Positions 7,095 through 14,030 of a stretch of 15,265 nucleotides of DNA are shown in pieces. The stretch covers positions 1 through 15,265 of the forward strand of contig RKSH01000197.1 of NCBI GenBank assembly GCA_007570945.1, in the 5' to 3' direction. This DNA comes from Gammaproteobacteria bacterium (GTDB taxonomy: Bacteria; Pseudomonadota; Gammaproteobacteria; Arenicellales; Spongiicolonaceae). The notes under the pieces are model-generated. The model saw only the letters and a list, made by a program, of their open reading frames with translations. It was not told the DNA's origin and did no database searches. Position 1 is the stretch's first letter. The number at the start of each line of letters is the position of its first letter. The position numbers were made by a program, and so were the translations under genes.

Positions 7095-7136
7095 GGGGCG
7101 ATGAAGAAGACCGGGCTGGGGGCGGATGACTTTTGA
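6876..7136 (+). CDS. Stand-alone sigma-70 region 4 protein, RpoD paralog
   Basis: This 86-residue protein consists of about 24 N-terminal residues of no recognisable family and then a complete sigma region 4 (residues 25-73). About 65% of that region is identical to the RpoD encoded directly upstream. LTPRESKILCMRFGI corresponds to region 4.1, which binds the beta-flap. ITRERVRQIEVKALRKLR corresponds to the 4.2 helix-turn-helix, and it keeps the residues equivalent to E. coli Arg584, Glu585, Arg588 and Gln589 (-35 contacts) and Lys593, Arg596, Lys597 and Arg599 (activator contacts). Regions 1-3 are absent, so it cannot melt promoters alone. Translation is well supported: GGAG at 6864-6867 lies 8 bases before ATG 6876, and the stop and start overlap as TGATG. 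Possible roles (inference) are a competitor or partner of RpoD at the beta-flap, or a small DNA-binding regulator. I know of no named family for it. Confidence 0.8.
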   Translation: MDAPTRADIAALLPANPGLLQAAGLTPRESKILCMRFGINLRTSHTLQQIGDTMGITRERVRQIEVKALRKLRGAMKKTGLGADDF

Positions 7137-7180
7137 TGCCGCACAATGAAACCTGCCAAGCTGTAGAAACTCATTAACCC

Positions 7181-7256
7181 GGGCCTGTAGCTCAGCGGTT
7201 AGAGCAGTGGACTCATAATCCATAGGTCGCGGGTTCAAGTCCCGCCGGGCCCACCA
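7181..7256 (+). tRNA. tRNA-Ile (CAU anticodon, tRNA-Ile2)
   Basis: The 76-nt cloverleaf folds fully: acceptor GGGCCTG with CGGGCCC (one T-G wobble), D-arm GCTC/GAGC, anticodon stem GTGGA/TCCAT with loop CTCATAA (anticodon CAT at 7214-7216), T-arm GCGGG-TTCAAGT-CCCGC, discriminator A and encoded CCA. A CAU anticodon could be Met or Ile. The short D-loop AGCGGTTA resembles E. coli tRNA-Ile2 (AGTGGTTA), not elongator Met (AGTTGGTTA). The C4-G69 and C5-G68 pairs fit recognition by the lysidine synthase TilS. Lysidine modification would make it read AUA. Seven Ts follow directly, but there is no separate terminator hairpin. It sits 44 bp after the region-4 gene and may be co-transcribed with rpoD. 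Confidence 0.88.
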
Positions 7257-7274
7257 TTTTTTTACCGGCGCGCC

Positions 7275-7814
7275 TTAGGAAAACTCCGCCCGAAGACACC
7301 GCAAATGCCCCCACAGCGCCTCGCCGAAACTCCGCGGCGCGTATAAATCCATTTCCTCGCGGCGGCGAAAATCCACCAGCACATTGAAATGCCCGAAGTG
7401 GCTGGCGAAAGAGGAGTCATTCTCCAGTTCGCCGCAATCCACCGGGCAGCCGGTGGCAAGCACGTCCGCCGCCGCCCCGGCAAGCCGCAGCACGCAGCGG
7501 GCATGGCTTAGGTCGGTGACGGCGGCTTCTGGAAGCGCCGCGGATAATTGTTCACACCACGCCCCCGGCGCGGCGCGCTCGGCCACCGCCAGGAACATCC
7601 CCGGGCCGTTCCATAAAAACCGCGCGCCATCCGCCGCCGCCACGCCCCCGGCCCGCGGCGTCGCGACGATGCTGAACGCGCCGTGCAAATCTTCCGCCGG
7701 CGCGCCGCTCAGTTGCGCGATGGCCGACGGCCGCAGTTCGGTGACGGTGAAGCCGGCGCAGGAAAATTTCCTCGGCGCGCCGCCGCCGAGGGCCGATTTG
7801 CGCTTGTCAACCAC
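7275..7814 (-). CDS. soxG: Sarcosine oxidase gamma subunit (SoxG)
   Basis: SoxG is the small gamma subunit of heterotetrameric sarcosine oxidase, the cytoplasmic enzyme that converts sarcosine, oxygen and tetrahydrofolate to glycine, hydrogen peroxide and 5,10-methylene-tetrahydrofolate. It has a GcvT-like C-terminal fold and a structural role. The 179-residue protein is in the usual size range. Recognisable stretches are VTELRPSAIAQLSG, the Leu/Ala-rich LRLAGAAADVLATGCPVD (about residues 109-126) and the C-terminal FNVLVDFRRREEMDLYAPRSF (about 143-163). Identification leans on these and on its position as the last gene of soxBDAG. The GTG start at 7814 overlaps the end of soxA by 8 bp. Its stop lies 18 bp from the convergent tRNA gene, with only the palindrome GGCGCGCC (7267-7274) and no T-tailed terminator between them. 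Confidence 0.92.
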   Translation of the reverse strand: MVDKRKSALGGGAPRKFSCAGFTVTELRPSAIAQLSGAPAEDLHGAFSIVATPRAGGVAAADGARFLWNGPGMFLAVAERAAPGAWCEQLSAALPEAAVTDLSHARCVLRLAGAAADVLATGCPVDCGELENDSSFASHFGHFNVLVDFRRREEMDLYAPRSFGEALWGHLRCLRAEFS

Positions 7815-10785
7815 GGGCGCGCGCCCCCTGCGGGTCGATGAACACCGGCGCAGTCACCGTCACCGGCGTACTCGCGCCGCTCAGCGGTGAGGCCGCAAAC
7901 ATTTTTTTGCCGTGCAGCCCGCGCCCGCCGCGCAACAGCGCAAGCGCGATTTCCTTGTTCAGGTTTGGGCTGTAACAGGCCGAGGTCACATGCCCGGCCA
8001 TGGCCGCCTGCGCCGGCCGGCCCGGCCTGTCAATTAACTGCGCGCCGCGCGCGATGGGTTTTTTGCCGTCGGCGACCAGCCCCACCAACTCCATGCGCGG
8101 TTCCGCAAAGGCCGGACGCTCCAAAGAACGTTTGCCGACGAAGTCGCCGTCCGTTTTTTGCATCGCCGCAAAACCCAAATCGGCGGCCAGCGTGGTGCCG
8201 TCCAACTCGGCGCCGGTGACATGGCCTTTTTCAATGCGCAGCACATTCATCGCCTCGGTGCCGTAGGGCGCGATGCCGAAGCCGGCGCCGGCGGCAAGCA
8301 GCCGCGACCACACCGCTTCCGCGTGGCCGGCCGGGGTGTGCACTTCATATGCGCGCTCGCCGGAAAAAGTGATGCGAAACAAACGCACCGGACAACCGTC
8401 CACCGCCGCCTCCGCATAACCCATGAACGGCAGCGCATTGTTGTCCACCGCGCCGGCGTCCGCCGCCGCCGCCAAAACTTCCCGCGCCAGGGGCCCGGCC
8501 AGGGCCAACGCGGCCCATTGGTCGGTGACCGAGGCAAGATGCACTTGCAACTCCGGCCACACCGTTTGCGCGTAAAACTCCAGATGCGCCAGCACCTCCG
8601 CCGCCCGCGCCGTGGTGGTGGTCATGTAATATTCGCCGCCGCCGATGCGCGTGGTGGTGCCGTCGTCCAGCACAAAACCGTCCTCGCGCAGCATTAAACC
8701 GTAGCGGCAGCGGCCGGCGCGCAGTGTGGTCCACTTGTTAATGTAAACGCGCTCGAGAAAAACCCCGGCGCCGCGGCCGTGGATGCAAATTTTTCCCAGC
8801 GTGGACACGTCCACCAGTCCCACTTTCTCGCGCACATGCCGCGCCTCGCGGTTAACCGCCTGCATCATGGTTTCACCATCGCGCGGATAAAACCGCGCGC
8901 GCTGCCACAGGTCCACATTAATCATCACCGCGCCGTTGTTCACGTGCCAATCATGCAGCGGCGACCGCCGCAACGGCATGAAGTCGGCGCCGCGCCCAGT
9001 GCCGGCGATGGCGCCGAGGGTGACGGCGGTGAACGGCGGGCGGAAAGTGGTGACGCCGCCGGCGCCGACCGTGCGCCCGCACAAGCCGGCCATGATGGCC
9101 GCGCCGGTGACGCCGCTGGTGCGCCCCTGGTCGGTGCCCATGCCGAGGGTGGTGTAGCGTTTCAGGTGCTCCACCTTGCTGTAGCCCTCGCGGTGGGCGA
9201 GGGCGATGTCGGCGGCGGTGACGTCATTCTGGAAGTCGACAAAAGCCTTGCCGCGGCCGCCGTCCACGGTCCACAACGCGGCGATGGGTTCCATGGAGGC
9301 GCATAAATCACCGGTGACGGTGACGGTTGCGACGTCATGAACGGTGACTCGGACTCCGCGTACGGCGGCCGCGGCGGCGGTACCGGCATGAGCGCCGGCG
9401 GCGATGCATCGCGCGGTGCCGAACTCGCCGGTGGCGGCGCCGGCGACGGTGAGGTTGTCGGCGCCGCCGGCGGGAACGAAGGCGGCGATGCCGTCGTCAT
9501 AACGCAACCGGCCCTGCGCCTGGGAGAACAGGTGCACCGTCGGATTCCAGCCGCCGGAGACGCACAGCAAATCGCAGTCCACCGCCGTCCCATCCACCAC
9601 CGCGCCGCGCACCCGCCGGCCGCCGCGCACCGCCGTCACCACCGCGCCCCGGCGGACGGTGACTCCGCGCTGTTCGGCCAGCGCGGCCGCAAAGGCGCCG
9701 GCCCCGCCCTCGCGGCTGTCCACCACCATCGCCACCGTGCCGCCGGCTTCGTGCAGCGCCGGGATGGCGGCGTAAGCGCTGTCGTTGTTGGTGAACACCA
9801 CCGCGTTTTCGCCGGCCAGCGCGGCGAAGCGGCGGGCGTAGGTGACGGCGGCGCCGGCCAGCATCACCCCCGGCGTGTCGTTGCCGGGAAACGCCGGCGG
9901 CCGTTCCAGCGCGCCGCTGCACAGCACCACGCGCCGCGCGCGAATCCACCACAAACGCTGGCGCGGTTTTTTTGTTTTGTCCGCGCCAGAAAGCTCACCG
10001 CCGCCAAGTTTCTGGCCGGCGCAAATTAAATTGTCGTCGTAAACTCCGAAAGCGGTGGTGCGCGCGAGCAGGGTGACGCCGGCTTCACCGTTCAGGAAGT
10101 CCACTTCACCGTCCACCCAATCAGCCGCGGCGGCGCCGTTAATCTCGGCGCCGTTTGCAAGCAGCGCTCCGCCAAAACAAAAATCCTGTTCCAGCAAAAA
10201 AACCTTGGCGCCGCCATGGGCGGCCGCCCGGGCGGCGGCCAGGCCGGCCGCACCGCCGCCCACCACCAACACGTCGCAGTGGGCGAAGCGGCGGGTGTAG
10301 GAATCGGGGTCGGCGGCGGCCGGCGCGCGGCCCAGGCCGGCCATGCGGCGGATAAAAAACTCGTAGCCCAGCCACCACGCCGGCGGCCACTTGAAAGTTT
10401 TGTTGTAAAACCCTGCCGGCAGCAGCGGCGAGAAAAAACCATTCACCGCGCCGGCATCAAAGCGCAGCGACGGCCAGCGGTTCTGGCTGTGCGCGACGAG
10501 GCCATCAGCCAATTCCACCTGCGTCGCGCGAATGTTGGGCTCAGTGCGCGCGCCAGCGCCGAGTTGCACCAGCGCGTTGGGTTCCTCCACGCCGGCCGAC
10601 AAAATTCCGCGCGGCCGGTGGTACTTGAAACTGCGCCCGACCAGGTTGACGCCGTTGGCCACCAGGGCCGAGGCCAGGGTGTCGCCGTGAAAGCCGCCGT
10701 ACTCAACACCGTCAAACGTAAACCGCAACGGCCGCCGCCGGTCAATGCGGCCGCCGTTGGGCGCGCGAAACGGTTGCGCGCTCAT
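7807..10785 (-). CDS. soxA: Sarcosine oxidase alpha subunit (SoxA)
   Basis: SoxA is the large subunit of heterotetrameric sarcosine oxidase. It binds NAD+ and carries the folate site where the methylene group is transferred to tetrahydrofolate. The 992-residue length is typical. The N-terminal 2Fe-2S-like fold (residues 1-105) has GDTLASALVANGVNLVGRSF and KYHRPRGILSAG, and as in the family lacks an iron-sulfur cysteine cluster. The Rossmann NAD site is DVLVVGGGAAGLAAARAA (171-188). A hinge YTTLGMGTDQGRTSG leads to the C-terminal GcvT-like aminomethyltransferase half, with VGLVDVSTLGKICIHG and the end of the folate domain at GKRSLERPAF. Its ATG overlaps the soxD stop as ATGA, and its own end overlaps soxG by 8 bp, so translation of the three is coupled. 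No frameshift or missing motif is seen. Confidence 0.97.
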   Translation of the reverse strand: MSAQPFRAPNGGRIDRRRPLRFTFDGVEYGGFHGDTLASALVANGVNLVGRSFKYHRPRGILSAGVEEPNALVQLGAGARTEPNIRATQVELADGLVAHSQNRWPSLRFDAGAVNGFFSPLLPAGFYNKTFKWPPAWWLGYEFFIRRMAGLGRAPAAADPDSYTRRFAHCDVLVVGGGAAGLAAARAAAHGGAKVFLLEQDFCFGGALLANGAEINGAAAADWVDGEVDFLNGEAGVTLLARTTAFGVYDDNLICAGQKLGGGELSGADKTKKPRQRLWWIRARRVVLCSGALERPPAFPGNDTPGVMLAGAAVTYARRFAALAGENAVVFTNNDSAYAAIPALHEAGGTVAMVVDSREGGAGAFAAALAEQRGVTVRRGAVVTAVRGGRRVRGAVVDGTAVDCDLLCVSGGWNPTVHLFSQAQGRLRYDDGIAAFVPAGGADNLTVAGAATGEFGTARCIAAGAHAGTAAAAAVRGVRVTVHDVATVTVTGDLCASMEPIAALWTVDGGRGKAFVDFQNDVTAADIALAHREGYSKVEHLKRYTTLGMGTDQGRTSGVTGAAIMAGLCGRTVGAGGVTTFRPPFTAVTLGAIAGTGRGADFMPLRRSPLHDWHVNNGAVMINVDLWQRARFYPRDGETMMQAVNREARHVREKVGLVDVSTLGKICIHGRGAGVFLERVYINKWTTLRAGRCRYGLMLREDGFVLDDGTTTRIGGGEYYMTTTTARAAEVLAHLEFYAQTVWPELQVHLASVTDQWAALALAGPLAREVLAAAADAGAVDNNALPFMGYAEAAVDGCPVRLFRITFSGERAYEVHTPAGHAEAVWSRLLAAGAGFGIAPYGTEAMNVLRIEKGHVTGAELDGTTLAADLGFAAMQKTDGDFVGKRSLERPAFAEPRMELVGLVADGKKPIARGAQLIDRPGRPAQAAMAGHVTSACYSPNLNKEIALALLRGGRGLHGKKMFAASPLSGASTPVTVTAPVFIDPQGARARG

Positions 10786-11021
10786 GGCACAAACTTGTGC
10801 GTCGCCGTGTCGCGCCGCAACTTAAACCACCGCCGGCAGCCGGCGGCGTGGTGCCACCATTCCAGATGCGGTCCGCGCGGGTTGTCGCGCAGGTACACGT
10901 AGTCCAGCCACTCCTCCGCCGTCACCGCCGCCGGCGCCGGCCGCTCGCGCGTTGCATCGCCGCCGTAGCTGAACTCGGTTTGCGCGCGCGCGCCGCAGTG
11001 CGGGCATTTAATTAACAGCAT
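10782..11021 (-). CDS. soxD: Sarcosine oxidase delta subunit (SoxD)
   Basis: This is the small zinc-binding subunit of heterotetrameric sarcosine oxidase, located in the cytoplasm. The 79-residue protein keeps the pattern MLLIKCPHCG (Cys6, Cys9) and WWHHAAGCRRWF (His58, Cys62), the four expected zinc ligands. It also keeps EFSYGGDA and LRDTATHKF, which are typical of SoxD. It lacks the extra C-terminal tail of roughly 15-20 residues present in some homologs, because its frame closes on the soxA start. Its ATG overlaps the soxB stop by one base (TGATG) and its stop overlaps the soxA start by four (ATGA). That is the tightest stretch of the operon and suggests stoichiometric expression of the subunits. 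Confidence 0.95.
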   Translation of the reverse strand: MLLIKCPHCGARAQTEFSYGGDATRERPAPAAVTAEEWLDYVYLRDNPRGPHLEWWHHAAGCRRWFKLRRDTATHKFVP

Positions 11022-12274
11022 CAGTGCGCCCCCGGCGTCGCGCCGGCGCCTTTCTCGTCAATTAAAAAACCACGCTGAAACCGCGACAGGGTGAAGGCCT
11101 CGTTCAGCGGGTGCGGCGCGTCGTTGGCGATGGTGTGGGCAAAACACCAGCCGGAGGCCGGCGTCGCCTTGAAACCGCCGTAGCACCAGCCGCCGTTGAA
11201 ATATAAATTCGGCGGCGGCAGTTTGCCGATAATCGGGCTGCCGTCCATGCTCATGTCCATCACCCCGCCCCAGGTGCGCAGCAGGCGCATGCGCGAGATG
11301 GCCGGGAACAGGGTGACCGCGGCCTGGATGATGCGCTCCAGCACCGGCAGGTTGCCGCGCTGGGCGTAGGAATTGTAGCCGTCCAGGTCGCCGCCGAAAA
11401 CCAACTCGCCCTTGTCGGACTGGCTGATGTACATGTGCGCGATGCCGCTGGTGACCACGGTGTCCAGCATGGGCTTCACCGGCTCGCTGACCATGGCCTG
11501 CAGTACGTGCGACTCAATGGGCAGCCGCAGCCCGGCCATGGCGGCGACGCGGCTTGAGTTGCCGGCGACGGCGATGGCCACCTTGCCGGCCTGGATGAAA
11601 CCGCGGTTGGTGTCGACGCCGCTGATGCGGTTGCCGGCGCGGCGCATGGCGGTGACCTCGCAGTTTTCAATGAGGTCCACGCCGCGCGCGCTGGCCGCCC
11701 GCGCATAACCCCAGGCCACCGAGTCGTGGCGGGCGGTGCCGGCGCGCGGCTGCAACAGGCCGCCCATCACCGGAAAGCGGGTGCGCGGCGAGCAGTCCAA
11801 AAGCGGCACCTTGGCCTGCACCCCGGCGCGGTCCAAAAAAACCGCGTCAATGCCGTTCAGCCGCATGGCGTTGCCGCGCCGTGCAAACTCGTCCAGTTGC
11901 GGGTCGGAGTGGGCCAGGTTGAGCACGCCGCGCTGGCTGAACATTAGGTTGAAATTTAAGTCCCGCGACAATTTTTCCCACAGTTTAAGGGAGTGCTCGT
12001 AAAATTTCGCGTTGGCGTCGAGCAGGTAATTGGAGCGGACGATGGTGGTGTTGCGCCCGGTGTTGCCGCCGCCGAGGTGGCTTTTTTCCAGCACCGCGAC
12101 ATCGCGCAGGCCGTGGTTGCGCGCCAGATAATAGGCGGTGGCCAGGCCGTGCCCGCCGCCGCCAATCACCACCACCGCGTATTTTTTTTTCGGCTCAGGC
12201 TGCCGCCACGCCGGCGGCCAGTGGCGGTGGCCGGTGACGGCGTTTTTTGCCAGCGTGTAAAGCGAGTAGCGCAC
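11021..12274 (-). CDS. soxB: Sarcosine oxidase beta subunit (SoxB)
   Basis: SoxB is the catalytic flavoprotein subunit: it oxidises sarcosine at FAD and passes electrons to a covalently bound FMN that reduces oxygen. The dinucleotide-binding motif is YAVVVIGGGGHGLATAYYLA (residues 32-51), followed by GGGNTGRNTTIVRSNY. The FMN-linking His is His183 in GTARHDSVAWGY. The C-terminal part has LLRTWGGVMDMSMDGSPIIG and GGFKATPASGWCFAHTIA. I start it at GTG 12274 (RYSLYTLAKNAVTGHRHW), giving 417 residues, the usual family length. An in-frame GTG at 12340 would add 22 residues, including a short hydrophobic run, that homologs lack. It is the first gene of soxBDAG and is divergent from the C92 hydrolase gene. 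Neighbouring one-carbon genes such as glyA, often linked to this operon, are not in the window. Confidence 0.95.
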   Translation of the reverse strand: MRYSLYTLAKNAVTGHRHWPPAWRQPEPKKKYAVVVIGGGGHGLATAYYLARNHGLRDVAVLEKSHLGGGNTGRNTTIVRSNYLLDANAKFYEHSLKLWEKLSRDLNFNLMFSQRGVLNLAHSDPQLDEFARRGNAMRLNGIDAVFLDRAGVQAKVPLLDCSPRTRFPVMGGLLQPRAGTARHDSVAWGYARAASARGVDLIENCEVTAMRRAGNRISGVDTNRGFIQAGKVAIAVAGNSSRVAAMAGLRLPIESHVLQAMVSEPVKPMLDTVVTSGIAHMYISQSDKGELVFGGDLDGYNSYAQRGNLPVLERIIQAAVTLFPAISRMRLLRTWGGVMDMSMDGSPIIGKLPPPNLYFNGGWCYGGFKATPASGWCFAHTIANDAPHPLNEAFTLSRFQRGFLIDEKGAGATPGAH

Positions 12275-12366
12275 CGCGCCTAACAGTAGCACGGCGGCGG
12301 CGAGGTTGGGTGGTCTGCTAACATGAACCCCCGCCCTCACCCTTAAAAAAAGCCGGGGATTTTTTT
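12275..12366. promoter_or_regulatory. Divergent control region of soxB and the C92 hydrolase gene
   Basis: The 92-bp gap holds several small signals. On the plus strand TGCTAACAT (12316-12324) is an extended -10-like element, giving a leader of about 36 nt for the hydrolase gene. A perfect inverted repeat TAAAAAAA-N8-TTTTTTTA spans 12344-12367 and includes the GGGGA ribosome binding site of that gene. On the minus strand a 14-codon open frame (12280-12324, ATG to TAG) ends 5 bases before the soxB GTG and could be a leader peptide. No good soxB promoter hexamers are visible. Confidence 0.4.
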
Positions 12367-13137
12367 ATGCGGGATTCCGTGGTCCGAAAAATCGGCGCCT
12401 GTCTGGCGCGCTATCTTGAAAAACCGCTGCCGCGTTACGAGCCGTTTTCGGTGCACGATGTGTCCACCCTGCGCCGGCACCTGCGCCCCGGCGATGTGCT
12501 GCTGGTGGAGGGCAACGCGCGCATTAGCTCGGCGATTAAATACCTGACCCAGTCCACCTGGTCGCACCTTGCGTTTTACACCGGGCCCCTGGCCGGCCGG
12601 GCGGCGGCCGACGGTGAGCCGTGCGCGCTGGTGGAGGCCGAGCTCAGCCAGGGCGTGGTTGCGTCGCCGGTTTCCAAATACGAAAAATTCAACACCCGCA
12701 TCTGCCGCGCCGTGGGCCTCACCGACGGCGACCGCGAGCGGGTGGTGCGCTACATGATCGACAGCATCGGCAAGTCCTACGACCTGAAAAATATTTTTGA
12801 CCTGATGCGCTACCTGCTGCCGACGCCGCCGGTGCCGGTGCGCCTGCGCCGCCGCATGATCGCCCTCGGCAGCGGCGACCCCAGCCGCGCGATTTGCTCC
12901 ACGCTCATCGCCCAGGCTTTCCAATCCATTCGCTACCCGATCCTTCCTTTTGTGGAAAAGCGCCCGCAGTCGCGGCGGTTTTTACTCCACGAAAAAGAAA
13001 TCTACCACATCCGCCACCACAGCCTGTACGCGCCGCGCGATTTTGACTTGTCGCCGTACTTTGCGGTGGTGAAGCCGACCGTGGCGTCGTGTTTTGACTA
13101 CAAAAAAATTCAGTGGAACGAACTCAGGGAGGATTAA
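12367..13137 (+). CDS. YiiX/YebB-like NlpC/P60 (C92) family cysteine hydrolase
   Basis: This 256-residue protein has the circularly permuted papain-like order of the C92 family (His, then Glu, then Cys). It opens with LRPGDVLLVEGNARISSAIKY (residues 39-59). His67 follows in WSHLAFYTG, an acidic residue in LVEAELSQGVV (Glu90 or Glu92), and Cys177 in RAICSTLIAQAF. Members are thought to cleave amide or thioester bonds in cell-wall or lipid substrates; the substrate of this one is unknown. No signal peptide or lipobox is evident, so it may act in the cytoplasm or at the inner membrane face. The ATG at 12367 has GGGGA (12355-12359) upstream across a run of seven Ts. The gene ends inside the convergent argB, with the two stop codons overlapping at 13134-13137. 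Confidence 0.85.
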   Translation: MRDSVVRKIGACLARYLEKPLPRYEPFSVHDVSTLRRHLRPGDVLLVEGNARISSAIKYLTQSTWSHLAFYTGPLAGRAAADGEPCALVEAELSQGVVASPVSKYEKFNTRICRAVGLTDGDRERVVRYMIDSIGKSYDLKNIFDLMRYLLPTPPVPVRLRRRMIALGSGDPSRAICSTLIAQAFQSIRYPILPFVEKRPQSRRFLLHEKEIYHIRHHSLYAPRDFDLSPYFAVVKPTVASCFDYKKIQWNELRED

Positions 13138-14030
13138 CCGCGCTCAATCAACGTGCCGACGCCGTGGTCGGTGAAAATTTCCAGCAGCACCGCGTGGGTG
13201 GCGCGGCCGTCCACGATGTGCGCGCTGGCCACGCCGCCCTCCACCGCCGCCGCCGCGCAGGCCACTTTCGGCAGCATGCCGCCGTGGATAATCTTTTCCC
13301 GGGTGAGTTTTTCCACCGCGCCGAGGCCGAGGCGGCTGATGGTTTTTTGCCCCGCATCCAGCACGCCCGGCGTGTTGGTCAGCAGCACCAGTTTCTCGGC
13401 GCGCAACGCCACCGCCAGCCGGCCGGCGACGTTGTCCGAGTTGATGTTGCAGGCGGCGCCGTCCTCGCCAATACCGATGGGCGCAATCACCGGAATAAAG
13501 TTGTGGCGGAACAAAACCTCCGCCACATGCGGATTGATTTCCGACACCTCGCCCACCTGGCCGATGTCCATGATTTCGGATTTTTTCGCGCTCGGGTCGC
13601 CGCCGCCCAGGCGCAACTTGCGCGCCCGGATCATGCCGCCGTCCTTGCCCGACAAACCCACCGCGCTGCCGCCCTCGCGGTTAATGAGGCTGACGATTTC
13701 CTTGTTCACCAATCCGCCCAGCACCATTTCCACCACGTCCATGGTCTCGCGGTCGGTCACGCGCATGCCGTCGATGAAAGTGGACTTCTTGCCGATTTGC
13801 GCCAGCGTCCGGTTGATTTGCGGCCCGCCGCCGTGCACCACCACCGGGTTCATCCCCACCAGTTTCAGCAGAATCACATCGCGGGCAAAGCTTTTTTTCA
13901 GCCCCTCATCCACCATGGCATGCCCGCCGTATTTAATGACCAGCGTGCGGCCGTGAAAACGCTGAATGTAGGGCAGCGCCTCGCTCAGGACGGCGGCGGT
14001 GAGGGCGGCGGTGGGCGGGGAAACCGGCAT
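13134..14030 (-). CDS. argB: Acetylglutamate kinase (ArgB)
   Basis: ArgB phosphorylates N-acetyl-L-glutamate with ATP, the second and usually controlling step of arginine biosynthesis, in the cytoplasm. The amino-acid-kinase motifs are present: LVIKYGGHAM (residues 30-39), PVVVHGGGPQI, FIDGMRVTDRETMDVVEMVL, INREGGSAVGLSGKDG, IPVIAPIGIG and CNINSDNVAGR. The 298-residue length, with about 30 residues before KYGG and the C-terminal LLEIFTDHGVGTLI, places it with the longer, hexameric, arginine-inhibited enzymes (as in Pseudomonas) rather than the 258-residue E. coli type; feedback inhibition is inferred from that class. The gene overlaps the convergent C92 hydrolase gene by 4 bp. GAGG at 14042-14045 is the likely but rather distant ribosome binding site, lying in the loop of a possible CCGGGC/GCCCGG hairpin (14033-14066). 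Confidence 0.96.
   Translation of the reverse strand: MPVSPPTAALTAAVLSEALPYIQRFHGRTLVIKYGGHAMVDEGLKKSFARDVILLKLVGMNPVVVHGGGPQINRTLAQIGKKSTFIDGMRVTDRETMDVVEMVLGGLVNKEIVSLINREGGSAVGLSGKDGGMIRARKLRLGGGDPSAKKSEIMDIGQVGEVSEINPHVAEVLFRHNFIPVIAPIGIGEDGAACNINSDNVAGRLAVALRAEKLVLLTNTPGVLDAGQKTISRLGLGAVEKLTREKIIHGGMLPKVACAAAAVEGGVASAHIVDGRATHAVLLEIFTDHGVGTLIERG

Noticed and set aside
6873..7136. The region-4 gene as a read-through or frameshifted extension of RpoD
   Set aside because: RpoD is complete with a normal C-terminus before its TGA, the second copy begins in another frame with its own ribosome binding site, and both copies contain a whole region 4.
7257..7274. A Rho-independent terminator after the tRNA
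   Set aside because: There is a run of seven Ts directly after CCA, but the only nearby palindrome (GGCGCGCC) follows the T-run instead of preceding it.
9340..9480. Repeated GGCGGCG-like triplets within soxA resembling a repeat array
   Set aside because: They are codon-level Gly/Ala repetition in coding sequence with no fixed unit or spacer; no CRISPR or tandem array is present in the window.
8158..10902. Several long plus-strand open frames (up to 230 codons) opposite soxA
   Set aside because: All are rich in His, Arg, Gly and Ala with no family features, as expected opposite a long GC-rich gene.
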